DNA of 64,000 nucleotides, taken from contig JBGSPI010000138.1 of the NCBI GenBank assembly GCA_041738715.1, positions 17,674 to 81,673 on the forward strand, given 5' to 3'. The first letter of the stretch is position 1. Every line of letters starts with the position of its first letter. Under the pieces are notes generated by a model, which saw only the letters and a list, made by a program, of their open reading frames with translations, was not told the DNA's origin and did not search any database. A program made the position numbers and the translations under genes. The stretch is from Chamaesiphon sp041738715. GTDB taxonomy: Bacteria; Cyanobacteriota; Cyanobacteriia; Cyanobacteriales; Chamaesiphonaceae. This document shows positions 25,815 to 34,746 of this stretch, piece by piece.

Positions 25815-26057
25815 ATGTCTGAAGCTTTAACACTCAATCCTACTAACGTCGAAACCGTACTCGATACCCTCCGCCCCTACCTCATGGCTGACGGTGGGAA
25901 CGTTGAACTAGTCGATATCGATGGTCCGATTGTCAAACTCCGGCTCCAAGGTGCCTGCGGATCTTGTCCTAGCTCGACGATGACACTGAAAATGGGCATC
26001 GAGCGCAAATTATGTGACATGATTCCGGAAATTTCCGCCGTAGAACAAGTATTCTAG
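25815..26057 (+). CDS. nfu: NifU C-terminal-like Fe-S scaffold (Nfu)
   Basis: An 80-residue NFU domain: VETVLDTLRPYLMADGGNVELVDID and the CxxC in GACGSCPSS that binds a [4Fe-4S] cluster between two subunits. In cyanobacteria this small Nfu is the main scaffold feeding clusters to photosystem I and other proteins. Its end overlaps the end of mazG on the other strand by 4 bp. Confidence 0.94.
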   Translation: MSEALTLNPTNVETVLDTLRPYLMADGGNVELVDIDGPIVKLRLQGACGSCPSSTMTLKMGIERKLCDMIPEISAVEQVF

Positions 26058-26866
26058 AGTCCTTGAGCCAGTCTTTGCTTGGCTTGTTGCCAGAGAATTT
26101 CTAGCTCGCCAATCGAATAATCAGTCAATGGTCGATCGATATATGCTTCCATTTGCTTAATCCGATCGATAAAGCGTTGATTTGTTCCAGCCAATCCTCG
26201 CTCTGAATCGAGTTTAAACCAGCGAGCAAGATTGACAACTGTAAACAGTAAATCGCCTAACTCAGACTCCTGATGCCGGACATCAGGAGTTGCAATGGCG
26301 GCTTTGAACTCACCTAATTCTTCCTCAAACTTCGCCCATACCCCCTCGACATTTTCCCATTCAAATCCTACAGCCGCTGCCCGATCGGAAATTTTCATCG
26401 CCGCAGTTAGTGGTGGTAATTTTTCTGCGTAGCCATTTAACTTATCACTAAATAAATCCTTGGTTTTCCCTTTCTCCGTCGCTTTGATTTGCTCCCAATT
26501 TGCATGAACTTCGGCGACATCTACCACTACGACATCGCCAAAGACATGAGGATGGCGGCGGATTAATTTTTCACTGATGCCCTCAGCAATCTCTTTCAGT
26601 GTAAAGTGTCCCGCTTCACTAGCTAACTGAGCCTGTAAGACAACTTGCAATAGCAAGTCCCCCAACTCCGACACGATCGCATCTCGATCGCCACTCCGAA
26701 TCGCGTGTACTGCCTCATAAGCTTCTTCAACGATATAGGGGGTCAAACTCTCTGCTGTCTGCACCAAATCCCAGGGACAACCATCTACTGGATCGCGCAA
26801 TTTCGCGACAACATCGATTAGTTCTTGAAATGCGGTGAGGATCTGTGTCGGTTCGGTAGTTGCCAT
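26054..26866 (-). CDS. mazG: Nucleoside triphosphate pyrophosphohydrolase MazG
   Basis: A 270-residue protein with two MazG domains. The first has CPWDLVQTAESLTPYIVEEAYEAV and the metal-binding ELGDLLLQVVLQAQLA; the second has VGFEWENVEGVWAKFEEELGEF and ELGDLLFTVVNLARW. It hydrolyses (d)NTPs to NMP and pyrophosphate, a house-cleaning role. It is convergent with nfu. Confidence 0.94.
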   Translation of the reverse strand: MATTEPTQILTAFQELIDVVAKLRDPVDGCPWDLVQTAESLTPYIVEEAYEAVHAIRSGDRDAIVSELGDLLLQVVLQAQLASEAGHFTLKEIAEGISEKLIRRHPHVFGDVVVVDVAEVHANWEQIKATEKGKTKDLFSDKLNGYAEKLPPLTAAMKISDRAAAVGFEWENVEGVWAKFEEELGEFKAAIATPDVRHQESELGDLLFTVVNLARWFKLDSERGLAGTNQRFIDRIKQMEAYIDRPLTDYSIGELEILWQQAKQRLAQGL

Positions 26867-26882
26867 AGGTGCGAGCGAATTG

Positions 26883-26910
26883 TTGCTTTCTCAATTACTT
26901 ATGGTATAAT
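26883..26910 (+). promoter_or_regulatory. Promoter of tRNA-Leu
   Basis: TTGCTT (26883-26888), a 16-bp spacer and a perfect TATAAT (26905-26910), 14 bp before the tRNA. Confidence 0.65.
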
Positions 26911-26924
26911 AGAAACCGTTGCCT

Positions 26925-27006
26925 GCGGATATGGCGGAATTGGTAGACGCGCCAGATTTAGGTTCTGGTTTCGCAAGAAGTGAAGGTTCAAGTCCTTTTA
27001 TCCGCA
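26925..27006 (+). tRNA. tRNA-Leu (anticodon UAG)
   Basis: Acceptor GCGGATA / TATCCGC with A discriminator, anticodon arm CCAGA-TTTAGGT-TCTGG (TAG), a class II long variable arm (TTCGCAAGAAGTGAA region), and T loop GTTCAAGTC. No intron is present and CCA is not encoded. Confidence 0.95.
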
Positions 27007-27016
27007 TTTTCAAAAC

Positions 27017-27045
27017 ATCGCTCTGCCCAGTTTGGGTAGGGCGAT
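27017..27045 (+). terminator. Terminator after tRNA-Leu
   Basis: ATCGCTCTGCCCA pairs with TGGGTAGGGCGAT with internal mismatches, followed by TTTT. Confidence 0.65.
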
Positions 27046-27072
27046 TTTGATATCGACAGGAATAATTATTTA

Positions 27073-28041
27073 TCAACTGTCAACCGATGGAATTATCGCT
27101 TGAATCAGTAATAACTCTAGTTCTTGTCTGACTGAAGATTGTTGATATTTTGCTTGAAGTGGTAGCCAATTTTGCCAATTTGAATAACGATCGCGATCGA
27201 TCTGAGCGTAAAGTGTTGGTAATTTACTTGCAGCCCGTTTACCCAAAGTTCCCTGAATAAAACTATCCAGCACGACCCCATCTTGAATGTTGCCAAGTAA
27301 TTTGTGGATTTGGTGAAAATCTGCAAGATAATCACGATACTGTGAACTATATAGATCGGGAAACAATTCCATTAAATATCGCGTAGCTTTAACTTGTTTT
27401 CGCAGCGAATGTAATGCGGTACCATGGACGGTGATTAGTTGAGCAACTGTCGATTCAGGGGACTCATCCCGATCTATTTCCAGATCAGTCCACCAGCCAG
27501 AACAGAGAAATAATTGTCCGACTACAGGTAAAATCAAATGGGGAAGAATCTCACCAATCGGGACTCGAACTGTTGAGGTATATTGGGCATTATTCAGCCA
27601 ATTATTAATTGCCAACTTAAAATACTGGTACTGCTTATCTTCCAGCATCCCATGAACTTTGGTGAGTGCTTTTCGCCGCCGTTTGCCCAGCTTGGCAACC
27701 ACTTCAGCTAGATAAATTTGTTCCGCTGCCGGTAAATCTACCTGGTACATTTTACAAATATCTTGCAAAACATCCAAATCCCGAACTTTACCCAAAATTT
27801 TAGCGATCTGAGCGATTTGTTTTTCACCCATGACTTTTGGGACATCCAAAATCGATCGAAATCCTTGGATTGACGATCTCAATCGGCGCAAGCTCACCCG
27901 CATCTGATGGATTGCTTCAACATCACCATCGGCACTGACATCTGCTTCATGAGTGAGGATGGCAATATACTGTTTTTGAATCGCTGGGTAAATATAGTCA
28001 GCGAGAGTAACTTGAACTAATTCTGAACTACGATCGATCAT
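27073..28041 (-). CDS. CHAD-domain protein
   Basis: A 322-residue all-helical protein with the CHAD signature: conserved histidine and arginines in IHQMRVSLRRLRSSIQGF, KILGKVRDLDVL, KQVKATRYLMELFP and DFHQIHKLLGNIQDG. CHAD domains bind polyphosphate through these basic residues. The domain stands alone, without the CYTH triphosphate-tunnel domain it often accompanies. Confidence 0.9.
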   Translation of the reverse strand: MIDRSSELVQVTLADYIYPAIQKQYIAILTHEADVSADGDVEAIHQMRVSLRRLRSSIQGFRSILDVPKVMGEKQIAQIAKILGKVRDLDVLQDICKMYQVDLPAAEQIYLAEVVAKLGKRRRKALTKVHGMLEDKQYQYFKLAINNWLNNAQYTSTVRVPIGEILPHLILPVVGQLFLCSGWWTDLEIDRDESPESTVAQLITVHGTALHSLRKQVKATRYLMELFPDLYSSQYRDYLADFHQIHKLLGNIQDGVVLDSFIQGTLGKRAASKLPTLYAQIDRDRYSNWQNWLPLQAKYQQSSVRQELELLLIQAIIPSVDS

Positions 28042-28670
28042 AATTTCTCGATTTATATGTGCTGAGGCGCGAACTGATGGGAATATGTCGAGTCAAACAT
28101 TATCCCACTCTGCTCTTACCCAAATATGTGACCTTTTTAACTCGCAGCGTGTTGCAAAGGCTTGAATTCACACCACAATAATGCTTCGTCGGGCTGCCTC
28201 ATTGCTGAATTAAACTGATAAGTATTCAAGTAATATTTCATGTAGTCTTGAAAATGAGTTAGGCTATAATGTTAACAATGCTAAATCTATCTACCCCTAG
28301 CAGTGAGTAGTCGCTGTCAGGGAGAGAGCAACCCACAACCATCACTAACTTCAGTCTCTTCTTTTGTTTAACCTCTCCATCCCCTCAATTCAGCAGACCA
28401 ACTCGATCGCCTTATTATGCGTTCCGAGTAGTTTGTGGCAACTAATTGCCATGGGGGACAATTGCCGAGAGATGGGTAAAATCCAGACGAAACTTAGTCA
28501 TCTATTCCATCTAGTTTTATTTCACCATTGCGGGAAAATAACTGTCCGATCGTCATTATCGACGTTACGCAGTTAACATTCACACCAAGAACCGATCGCC
28601 AAAATCTTCTTGTGCCCCCGCTTGTCTATCTCAGACAACGGGGGTTGTTCGTTAGGAGGCTCAATATCAT
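28042..28670. other. 629-bp intergenic region between CHAD and HNH genes
   Basis: Only short, unconvincing frames occur. The one clear element is the hairpin at 28615-28644. A small RNA in 28260-28560 is possible in view of the length, but no known RNA family is recognised. Confidence 0.3.
28615..28644 (+). terminator. GC-rich hairpin before the HNH gene
   Basis: CCCCCG-C-TTGTCT pairs with AGACAACGGGGG (one bulged C, 5-nt loop), followed by TTGTTCGTT. It ends 26 bp before the HNH start and just before its AGGAGG (28654-28659), so it could end an upstream transcript or act as an attenuator. Confidence 0.6.
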
Positions 28671-29213
28671 ATGCAACCTGCCACGACCGATCTTCGGATT
28701 ATGTTCCCATCCGTATTAAACAACTCAGTAGTCGTATTTTCGACTAATTATTTGCCAATGGCACGGATCAATATCCGCCGTGCAGTGAGCCTGCTAATCA
28801 GTGGGAGAGCCGAACCGCTCGACCTCCAAGAAACTAAACTCGTCTGGGAACTGCGCTCACCATCTGTCACCATCGAAGTGCCCCATCATATTCGGTTAAA
28901 AATTAGTACTGCCGAACGCTTATGGAAGCTGCCGAGTGTGAGTCGGCGAGAATTACTTAGGCGCGATGGTTATCGGTGCCAGTACTGTGGAAGTGCTAAA
29001 CAATTGACGATCGATCATGTGATTCCTCGATCCAAAGGCGGCACCCACACCTGGGATAACGTGGTGATTGCTTGTGAGACTTGTAACCACAAGAAGGGCG
29101 ACAAATATCTCAATGAGACAGCACTGGTACTCAGAACTAAACCCAAGGCACCAATGCACCCGACGGTAGCTTTTGCCGAACAGTTTTGGCAAAGTCAAGA
29201 GAGTCGAGTTTAG
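28671..29213 (+). CDS. HNH endonuclease
   Basis: A 180-residue protein. The C-terminal HNH domain has zinc cysteines CQYC and CETCNHKKG, with the catalytic segment LTIDHVIPRSKGGTHTWDN. The N-terminal part (VVVFSTNYLPMARINIRRAVSLLISGRAE) is the helical region typical of the cyanobacterial HNH family. Role unknown: DNA repair, or a stand-alone nuclease. A strong AGGAGG lies 11 nt before the ATG. Confidence 0.92.
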   Translation: MQPATTDLRIMFPSVLNNSVVVFSTNYLPMARINIRRAVSLLISGRAEPLDLQETKLVWELRSPSVTIEVPHHIRLKISTAERLWKLPSVSRRELLRRDGYRCQYCGSAKQLTIDHVIPRSKGGTHTWDNVVIACETCNHKKGDKYLNETALVLRTKPKAPMHPTVAFAEQFWQSQESRV

Positions 29214-29229
29214 TCGAATCTTCGATTAG

Positions 29230-31548
29230 TTAGGTGCGTCGGCTAGTATCCATCCTACTGGGTACTAGCGGAGCCGTGAATCGGCTGAGGACAATTTGAG
29301 TTGGCTGCCACGGTGAAAACCAATACTGATCCTGGACGATCTCCCCAAATTGCCACCGGATCACTGCCAGATTATTTAGCCCGACAACTTCTCGACCATC
29401 TTGAAACCAAGGATTCTTCCACCATTTTAATTGTTGGCACCAGCGATTTAACCATGTGGAGCGGCGGGAAACCAGAAGAGAAAGATCTCGATTTTCACTG
29501 ACGACTACTCTCGAACTGCGGGGTATCCATTCGAGCCGGCATTCCCAGTCGTGGGGCTGATTCAGAATATGTCGTGAATGGTTTGGTTGAAAGGGTAACA
29601 TTTGGGGTGGATGATTCCAGCCAATTGAGTGGCGGATTTTTTCCGGTAGGAGCAAATCTTTGAGGCGCGTGTGTAGCAGTTTGGTACTTACCTCTTCATT
29701 TTTGATTGCACTAGCTGTCAATTGGACGAGGACAGATGATGAACTAGTTGGGTTGATTTGTCGATGGGATAATCGGACGACCGCACCGTAATGAATATCC
29801 CCTGATAACACCACAACCGTGTCTAGATGGACAAATAGAGTCGTTAAAAGTTGAGCGAGTGCGGGAGTATGGATATTCCAAGCATCGCCAACATCGGCGG
29901 CAAATACTCGTTTACGCCGGAGGGAGATCTGATGAAACCAATCGATGATTTCCAAACTAAACAGATTGGTCGGGGCGACAATCAGCGTAAATCGATTTAG
30001 CTCCTGGGCGGCTGAAGACTGAAGGGGCTGGATCAACTGTCGATCGAATCCAGTGGGCGATAATAACATCGGTGGATCGATTGGCGATCTGTTGTTGACT
30101 CGATCCGCTGAAGAATTGAGATGATAACCACGCCAAGTGCGGGTATCTAAGACTAAAATGTGATGACAATTACTCTCGATCTGATAGTGCCAGGTTAAAG
30201 CGTCTGGATCGCGATCGAGGATCGATACTTCACCATCACTGACAAATATGGGTAAACCAGTCAAGGGATCGTTGCTAGGCATCCCGACTAACCGGGAAAT
30301 CTCTCGATCGGTACTAGCATCTGTCCCCCCACTTGCCGCCCATTTTTCCGCTGCTGCTAATAGCTGTACGCCCGATCTACCCGCACTAAATTGATCTGGA
30401 GTATTCCCCCAGCCCTGAAATATTGCATAGGCAAGGAGGGCATTTTGGACCACATGTTTGCCCAAGGGTTTGCCTAATACCCGTAGGCACCAAGCCTGAT
30501 TCAGATTCCAATCATCGCTAACATCATGATCGTCGAAGATGGTGTAGAGGGGGATATTTGCCAAAGCACGGCGCACTTTGTCCAGTCCATCGACAAATTG
30601 CTTCAGATGTCCAACTTCTCGATCCCACTGTTTCGCCGCCTGTCGATCTCTATTTGCCCATTTCTTACCTGACGGAAAGTTTGACGGCCAACAAACAGGC
30701 GACCAGGATAACAAATAGACCACATAATATTCGCCCAAACTGAATAAATGATTACAGACTTTGCGCTCACGCCCCTGTAATCCAGCCGTAAACCCTCCTT
30801 GCCGAGTGGCGATCTCGGCTCGATTGCCAATCGTGAATTCATTTACCGGACGGTATTCGCGCGAAGATCTCCCCTGGCTAACGGGTAATTGTTCCTTCCA
30901 GCCTAACAACATGGCACTCAAGTGCGTCGCTACCCACAATAGTGGCGCGGCAACATCATCGCCATAAATTTGATCTCCAGTGAGCAAGAGTTGTTGGGGA
31001 CGCTGTGCGGGCTGGGTGGCGGATGCTGCCAAGAGTGTATCCAGAATAGTCAGCGCATCACATCCATCCCCATGCGGTTTCCGACAGGAGCCATGTACGA
31101 TTTGCAGATCGGCAAGTTGACTGGCGGGCAGCACAAAAGTGGGATATTGATGGTCAAAATAGCTAATCTTCGGCGGCGGTGTATTGGGTGCCGACATTGC
31201 CTGTTGTAGAGTAAGCAGGGGGATTGGGTGTGCGGATCCATCACCAATCGCTGTCAAGGTTAAATCGTAAGCATAGACTCGATCGGGTTGTAATGGTTGA
31301 CCTCGATCGGCTGTCACTGCCACAATATGTAAATGCTGACCGATCGCAACAGTTGCTCGACTACCAGATAATAAACTATTCCCAATCTTCTGACCACCAT
31401 CTTCAGTTGCAAAAATCTGAAGATTGACCTCACAAGCTTCCCGTAAGGCAACCCAAACAGTTACTGATACTGGCGTAGTGCGACGGAGAATTGGCCCAGC
31501 CAAAATCAGTGGTAATTCCGTTAGCGATCGCGTAGGTAAATCTTGCAT
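29230..31548 (-). CDS. PhoD-like phosphatase family protein
   Basis: A 772-residue protein. The N-terminal beta-sandwich part (GPILRRTTPVSVTVWVALRE) precedes a metallophosphatase core with HGSCRKPHGDGCDAL, LLTGDQIYGDDVAAPL, IPLYTIFDDHDVSDDWNLN and VVLSGDIHYGAVV, which are the PhoD metal-binding motifs. No Tat or Sec signal is obvious, so it may be cytoplasmic, unlike secreted PhoD. The substrate is unknown. A gap of 34 bp separates it from the larE stop, so it may be co-transcribed with larE. Confidence 0.86.
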   Translation of the reverse strand: MQDLPTRSLTELPLILAGPILRRTTPVSVTVWVALREACEVNLQIFATEDGGQKIGNSLLSGSRATVAIGQHLHIVAVTADRGQPLQPDRVYAYDLTLTAIGDGSAHPIPLLTLQQAMSAPNTPPPKISYFDHQYPTFVLPASQLADLQIVHGSCRKPHGDGCDALTILDTLLAASATQPAQRPQQLLLTGDQIYGDDVAAPLLWVATHLSAMLLGWKEQLPVSQGRSSREYRPVNEFTIGNRAEIATRQGGFTAGLQGRERKVCNHLFSLGEYYVVYLLSWSPVCWPSNFPSGKKWANRDRQAAKQWDREVGHLKQFVDGLDKVRRALANIPLYTIFDDHDVSDDWNLNQAWCLRVLGKPLGKHVVQNALLAYAIFQGWGNTPDQFSAGRSGVQLLAAAEKWAASGGTDASTDREISRLVGMPSNDPLTGLPIFVSDGEVSILDRDPDALTWHYQIESNCHHILVLDTRTWRGYHLNSSADRVNNRSPIDPPMLLSPTGFDRQLIQPLQSSAAQELNRFTLIVAPTNLFSLEIIDWFHQISLRRKRVFAADVGDAWNIHTPALAQLLTTLFVHLDTVVVLSGDIHYGAVVRLSHRQINPTSSSSVLVQLTASAIKNEEVSTKLLHTRLKDLLLPEKIRHSIGWNHPPQMLPFQPNHSRHILNQPHDWECRLEWIPRSSRVVVSENRDLSLLVSRRSTWLNRWCQQLKWWKNPWFQDGREVVGLNNLAVIRWQFGEIVQDQYWFSPWQPTQIVLSRFTAPLVPSRMDTSRRT

Positions 31549-31582
31549 CCAGATCTAGAGAAGGAATCGATAACCGACGTAA

Positions 31583-32383
31583 TTATGACAACACCTGATT
31601 GAGCTTACCACTACGATAGCCTTCTAAATCGAGGGTGACATAAATAAAGCCAAAGGACTGAAAAGTGGTTACTAAATCTGTTAGATCGTGATCGGTTACA
31701 AATTGCTGAATTGAGTCAAATGGTAATTCAATTTTTGCCGTATCACCTGTTGATCGAACTCGGACATTTGCATAACCCAACTTACGTAAATAGACCTCGG
31801 CTCTACCAACACGATTCAATTTAGGAATTGTAATTTCTTCACCATAAGGAAAGCGCGAACTCAGACAAGGTTGGGCGGGCTTATTCCACCAAGGCAAATC
31901 TAAAGATCTCGCGATTTCTCGGACTTCTAATTTGGTGATGCCTAATTCAGCTAAAGGCGATCGCGCACCACGCTCTTTTGCCGCCTGAATTCCCGGACGA
32001 TAATCTTGTAAATCATCTGCATTTACGCCATCGACGACATAGGGATATCCGAGTTCTAATGCTAGTGGTTTGAGTGTATCATGCAGTTCACTTTTGCAGA
32101 AATAACAGCGATTAATCGGATTAGATGCGTAGTTGGGATTTTCCATTTCATGGGTTTCAACTACTTGATGAGTGATGCCAATTGTGGCTGCTTGCTCGAT
32201 CGCATCTTCTAGTTCTTCTGGTAATAATGATGGTGATTTTGCCGTCACAGCGAGAGCGCGATCACCTAAAATATCAAAGGCAACTTTGGCAACTAGAGTA
32301 CTATCAATCCCGCCAGAATAGGCAACTAATGCCCATTCCATTTCTGCAAATAAATTGCGAAGTTGGGTTATTTTTGGATCGAT
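31583..32383 (-). CDS. larE: ATP-dependent sacrificial sulfur transferase LarE
   Basis: A 266-residue PP-loop protein: ATP-binding VAYSGGIDSTLVAK, RCYFCKSELH, DGVNADDLQDYRPG, and QPCLSSRFPYGEEIT with the cysteine that LarE sacrifices to thiolate the nickel-pincer cofactor precursor. larB and larC are not in the window. The longer frame to 32413 overlaps the permease end; the ATG at 32383, with GGGAG upstream, gives the usual MIDPK start and a 4-bp gap. Confidence 0.88.
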   Translation of the reverse strand: MDPKITQLRNLFAEMEWALVAYSGGIDSTLVAKVAFDILGDRALAVTAKSPSLLPEELEDAIEQAATIGITHQVVETHEMENPNYASNPINRCYFCKSELHDTLKPLALELGYPYVVDGVNADDLQDYRPGIQAAKERGARSPLAELGITKLEVREIARSLDLPWWNKPAQPCLSSRFPYGEEITIPKLNRVGRAEVYLRKLGYANVRVRSTGDTAKIELPFDSIQQFVTDHDLTDLVTTFQSFGFIYVTLDLEGYRSGKLNQVLS

Positions 32384-32387
32384 CATC

Positions 32388-33161
32388 TTAAAACTCCCGC
32401 CGTGAGAAAACAACTGTTGTGAGAGTTAATAGAGCAACGGTATAAACCACTGCATATATAGCATTGGTAAATAGTATATCTGGCTGTGGTAGAATGCCGT
32501 AAACAGCCTCATTTTTCAAATTCAGTCGAGACAAATCCGGCAAAATCAGGTAGAGATTGTCCGTTAATTTTTGAAAGCCAGGATTTTTGGTGACACCCGC
32601 CAACTTCACCATACTTTCGCTCAAATGCCCAACCAGATAGAGTGAAAATGTCAGCAGAGTGGCGAGAATTGAACTAGTAAATACCCCAAATAATAATGCT
32701 GCTGCCGTAATGAGACACAATTCCAAAAACAGGAAAAATGCAGTTACTAATATTGGCGTAATTTGATAATTAATCTGATCGATATTGAGAATCGCTAGAT
32801 GAATTGCCGTCATCCCAGCTACTAAAATTGCTAATACAGCGGACAAGCCCAAGTGTTTACCGATAATAAATTCGGCACTATTAATCGGCTTGGTAATCAG
32901 CACGAAAACAGTGCGCTTTTCGATCTCCTTATTGATTAAACCCGTACCGACGAAAATTGCAATTACTACCCCCAGGATGCTAGCAGTAGCGGGACCAAAA
33001 TCAGCAATAATCTTGTCTTCTGCTGAACCCGATATTTCCGGCAAAAGTCGCCAAGCAGCTATCATAATCAGAGCATAAAACCCGATCGTGAAGAAAATTC
33101 GATCGCGCATCACTTCCCGAAACCCATTGGTCGCTACTGCCCAGATCCGAGTAAAACTCAC
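32388..33161 (-). CDS. ABC-2 type transporter permease
   Basis: A protein of about 257 residues with six membrane segments: VMRDRIFFTIGFYALIMIAA, ATASILGVVIAIFVGTGLI, a KRTVFVLITKP.N amphipathic loop, LGLSAVLAILVAGM, AALLFGVFTSSILATLL, and a last span before SRREF. It is the cyanobacterial ABC permease type that lacks a fused ATPase; the partner ATPase is not adjacent. GTG at 33161, with GGAG 10 nt upstream, is preferred; the longer frame to 33251 would run into the neighbouring secreted-protein gene. Confidence 0.82.
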   Translation of the reverse strand: MSFTRIWAVATNGFREVMRDRIFFTIGFYALIMIAAWRLLPEISGSAEDKIIADFGPATASILGVVIAIFVGTGLINKEIEKRTVFVLITKPINSAEFIIGKHLGLSAVLAILVAGMTAIHLAILNIDQINYQITPILVTAFFLFLELCLITAAALLFGVFTSSILATLLTFSLYLVGHLSESMVKLAGVTKNPGFQKLTDNLYLILPDLSRLNLKNEAVYGILPQPDILFTNAIYAVVYTVALLTLTTVVFSRREF

Positions 33162-33207
33162 GATATATAGACTCCTCAATAGTGGATGGTGAATAGTAAT
33201 TATTAAT

Positions 33208-33393
33208 TTAACGTCTGTAGCGAGAACGAGAGTAAACTCGTACAGCCCCACACCGTTTGCCAGTTAAGGCGATCGAGACTTTACTAGTTTTCCCGGTCCG
33301 CACCTGATTGGGATTAGCTGTGGCGGGTCCTACCCAGGCGGAGATCGGCAGAATGAAGGATATTGTTAGAATAGCTAATGTTAATTTTGGCAT
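33208..33393 (-). CDS. Small basic secreted protein
   Basis: A 61-residue protein with a clear signal peptide (LTLAILTISFILPISAWVG, probable cleavage after ATA) and a basic mature part of about 36 residues ending RVYSRSRYRR. No family is recognised. It lies 46 bp upstream of the ABC permease on the same strand, so it may be in the same operon. Confidence 0.55.
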   Translation of the reverse strand: MPKLTLAILTISFILPISAWVGPATANPNQVRTGKTSKVSIALTGKRCGAVRVYSRSRYRR

Positions 33394-33443
33394 AAGCGGT
33401 ACTTAAATCTTAACGTTGCTTATTATATTAGCCTAAGGATTGC

Positions 33444-33510
33444 CTAATCCCTAATCCCTAATCCCTAATCCCTAATCCCTAATCCCTAACCTCTAACCCC
33501 TAACCCCTAA
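33444..33510. repeat. Heptamer short tandem repeat (CTAATCC)
   Basis: Six perfect CTAATCC units are followed by CTAACCT and CTAACCC variants. It lies between a small secreted-protein gene and the flavoprotein gene, ending 2 bp before the latter's TTG start. Such seven-base repeats are characteristic of some cyanobacteria. Confidence 0.92.
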
Positions 33511-33512
33511 TT

Positions 33513-34745
33513 TTGCAATCATCTCAAGTCATTGTCATCGGCGGCGGAGCGGCTGGTTTTTTTGCCGCAATTACCTGCGCCCAAACTTACCCCGATACTC
33601 GTGTCACACTGATCGAAGCTGCCAAATCACCACTAGGAAAGGTCAAAATCTCCGGTGGTGGGCGGTGTAATGTGACTCACGCCTGTTTCGATCCTGTTCA
33701 GCTAGTACAGTATTATCCCCGAGGTAATAAAGCTCTCCGTGGTGCCTTTACTCTGTTCCAACCGCAGGATACTGTAGCCTGGTATGCCGATCGCGGTGTG
33801 AAACTCAAAACTGAAGCCGATGGGCGAATGTTTCCGACGACAGATGACTCAGAAACAATTATCAATTGCTTAGTTGATACAGCAACAGCGGCAGGAGTCA
33901 AAATTTGGACAGGGACGGCGGTAGCGGAAATTCTCCCCCAACAGCCATCGGGATGGATTGTCAACCTCAAATCAGGACAAAACTTAACAGCCGACCGAGT
34001 ACTATTGGCAACAGGTAGTAATCCGAGTGGTTATCAATGGGCACAAGCATTAGGGCACCCCATTTTAACTCCGGTACCGTCCTTATTTACATTTAATATC
34101 CCCGATGCGCGCTTACGAGATTTACCGGGAGTCAGTGTCAAATCTGCCACTGTCAAGTTACCCACTTCTGGTAAAAAACCACTGTCTCAAACTGGTGGAT
34201 TACTCGTCACCCATTGGGGTGTAAGTGGTCCCGCTGTTCTCAAATTATCTGCTTGGGGAGCAAGGTTTTTGGCAGAGTCTGGATACAAAACATCGTTAAC
34301 GATCGACTGGTTGCCAGATTACCCTCTGGAACAATTACGAGAGTTAATGCTGGCGGTTAAAGCTCAATTACCGCAGAAAACGATTCACAATAGTTGTCCA
34401 GTGCCAATTCCCCATCGATTATGGGAGTCATTGGCTAGTTATGTGGGGATTCAACCTACCGATAGATGGGCTGGATTGGCGCATAAAACCCTCGACAGGT
34501 TAATCGTCGAACTAAATCGGGGTGATTATCAAATTACGGGGAAAGGGGTATTTAAGGAGGAATTTGTCACCTGTGGCGGGGTAGATCTCAAGTCGGTGAA
34601 CTTTCAGACGATGGAGAGCAAGATTTGCCCTGGCTTGTATTTTGCCGGAGAAATTCTCGATATCGACGGAGTGACTGGTGGTTTTAATTTCCAGAATGCT
34701 TGGACGACAGGATATATAGCGGGACTAGCAATGGGGCAGATCTAA
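33513..34745 (+). CDS. HI0933/YhiN-family FAD-dependent oxidoreductase
   Basis: A 410-residue flavoprotein with the FAD Rossmann motif VIVIGGGAAGFFAAI. KISGGGRCNVTHA is the diagnostic motif of this family. Also present are GRMFPTTDDSETI, VLLATGSNPSG, a QTGGLLVTHWGVSGPAVLKLSAW segment, and C-terminal GEILDIDGVTGGFNFQNAW. The reaction is not established. The start is TTG at 33513; the only other in-frame option before the upstream stop is an ATT. No ribosome-binding site is visible, since heptamer repeats lie directly upstream. Confidence 0.9.
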   Translation: MQSSQVIVIGGGAAGFFAAITCAQTYPDTRVTLIEAAKSPLGKVKISGGGRCNVTHACFDPVQLVQYYPRGNKALRGAFTLFQPQDTVAWYADRGVKLKTEADGRMFPTTDDSETIINCLVDTATAAGVKIWTGTAVAEILPQQPSGWIVNLKSGQNLTADRVLLATGSNPSGYQWAQALGHPILTPVPSLFTFNIPDARLRDLPGVSVKSATVKLPTSGKKPLSQTGGLLVTHWGVSGPAVLKLSAWGARFLAESGYKTSLTIDWLPDYPLEQLRELMLAVKAQLPQKTIHNSCPVPIPHRLWESLASYVGIQPTDRWAGLAHKTLDRLIVELNRGDYQITGKGVFKEEFVTCGGVDLKSVNFQTMESKICPGLYFAGEILDIDGVTGGFNFQNAWTTGYIAGLAMGQI

Positions 34746-34746
34746 A

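Noticed and set aside
33444..33510. CRISPR-like array
   Set aside because: Seven-base units without spacers: a short tandem repeat, not a CRISPR. No repeat-spacer structure was seen anywhere in the window.
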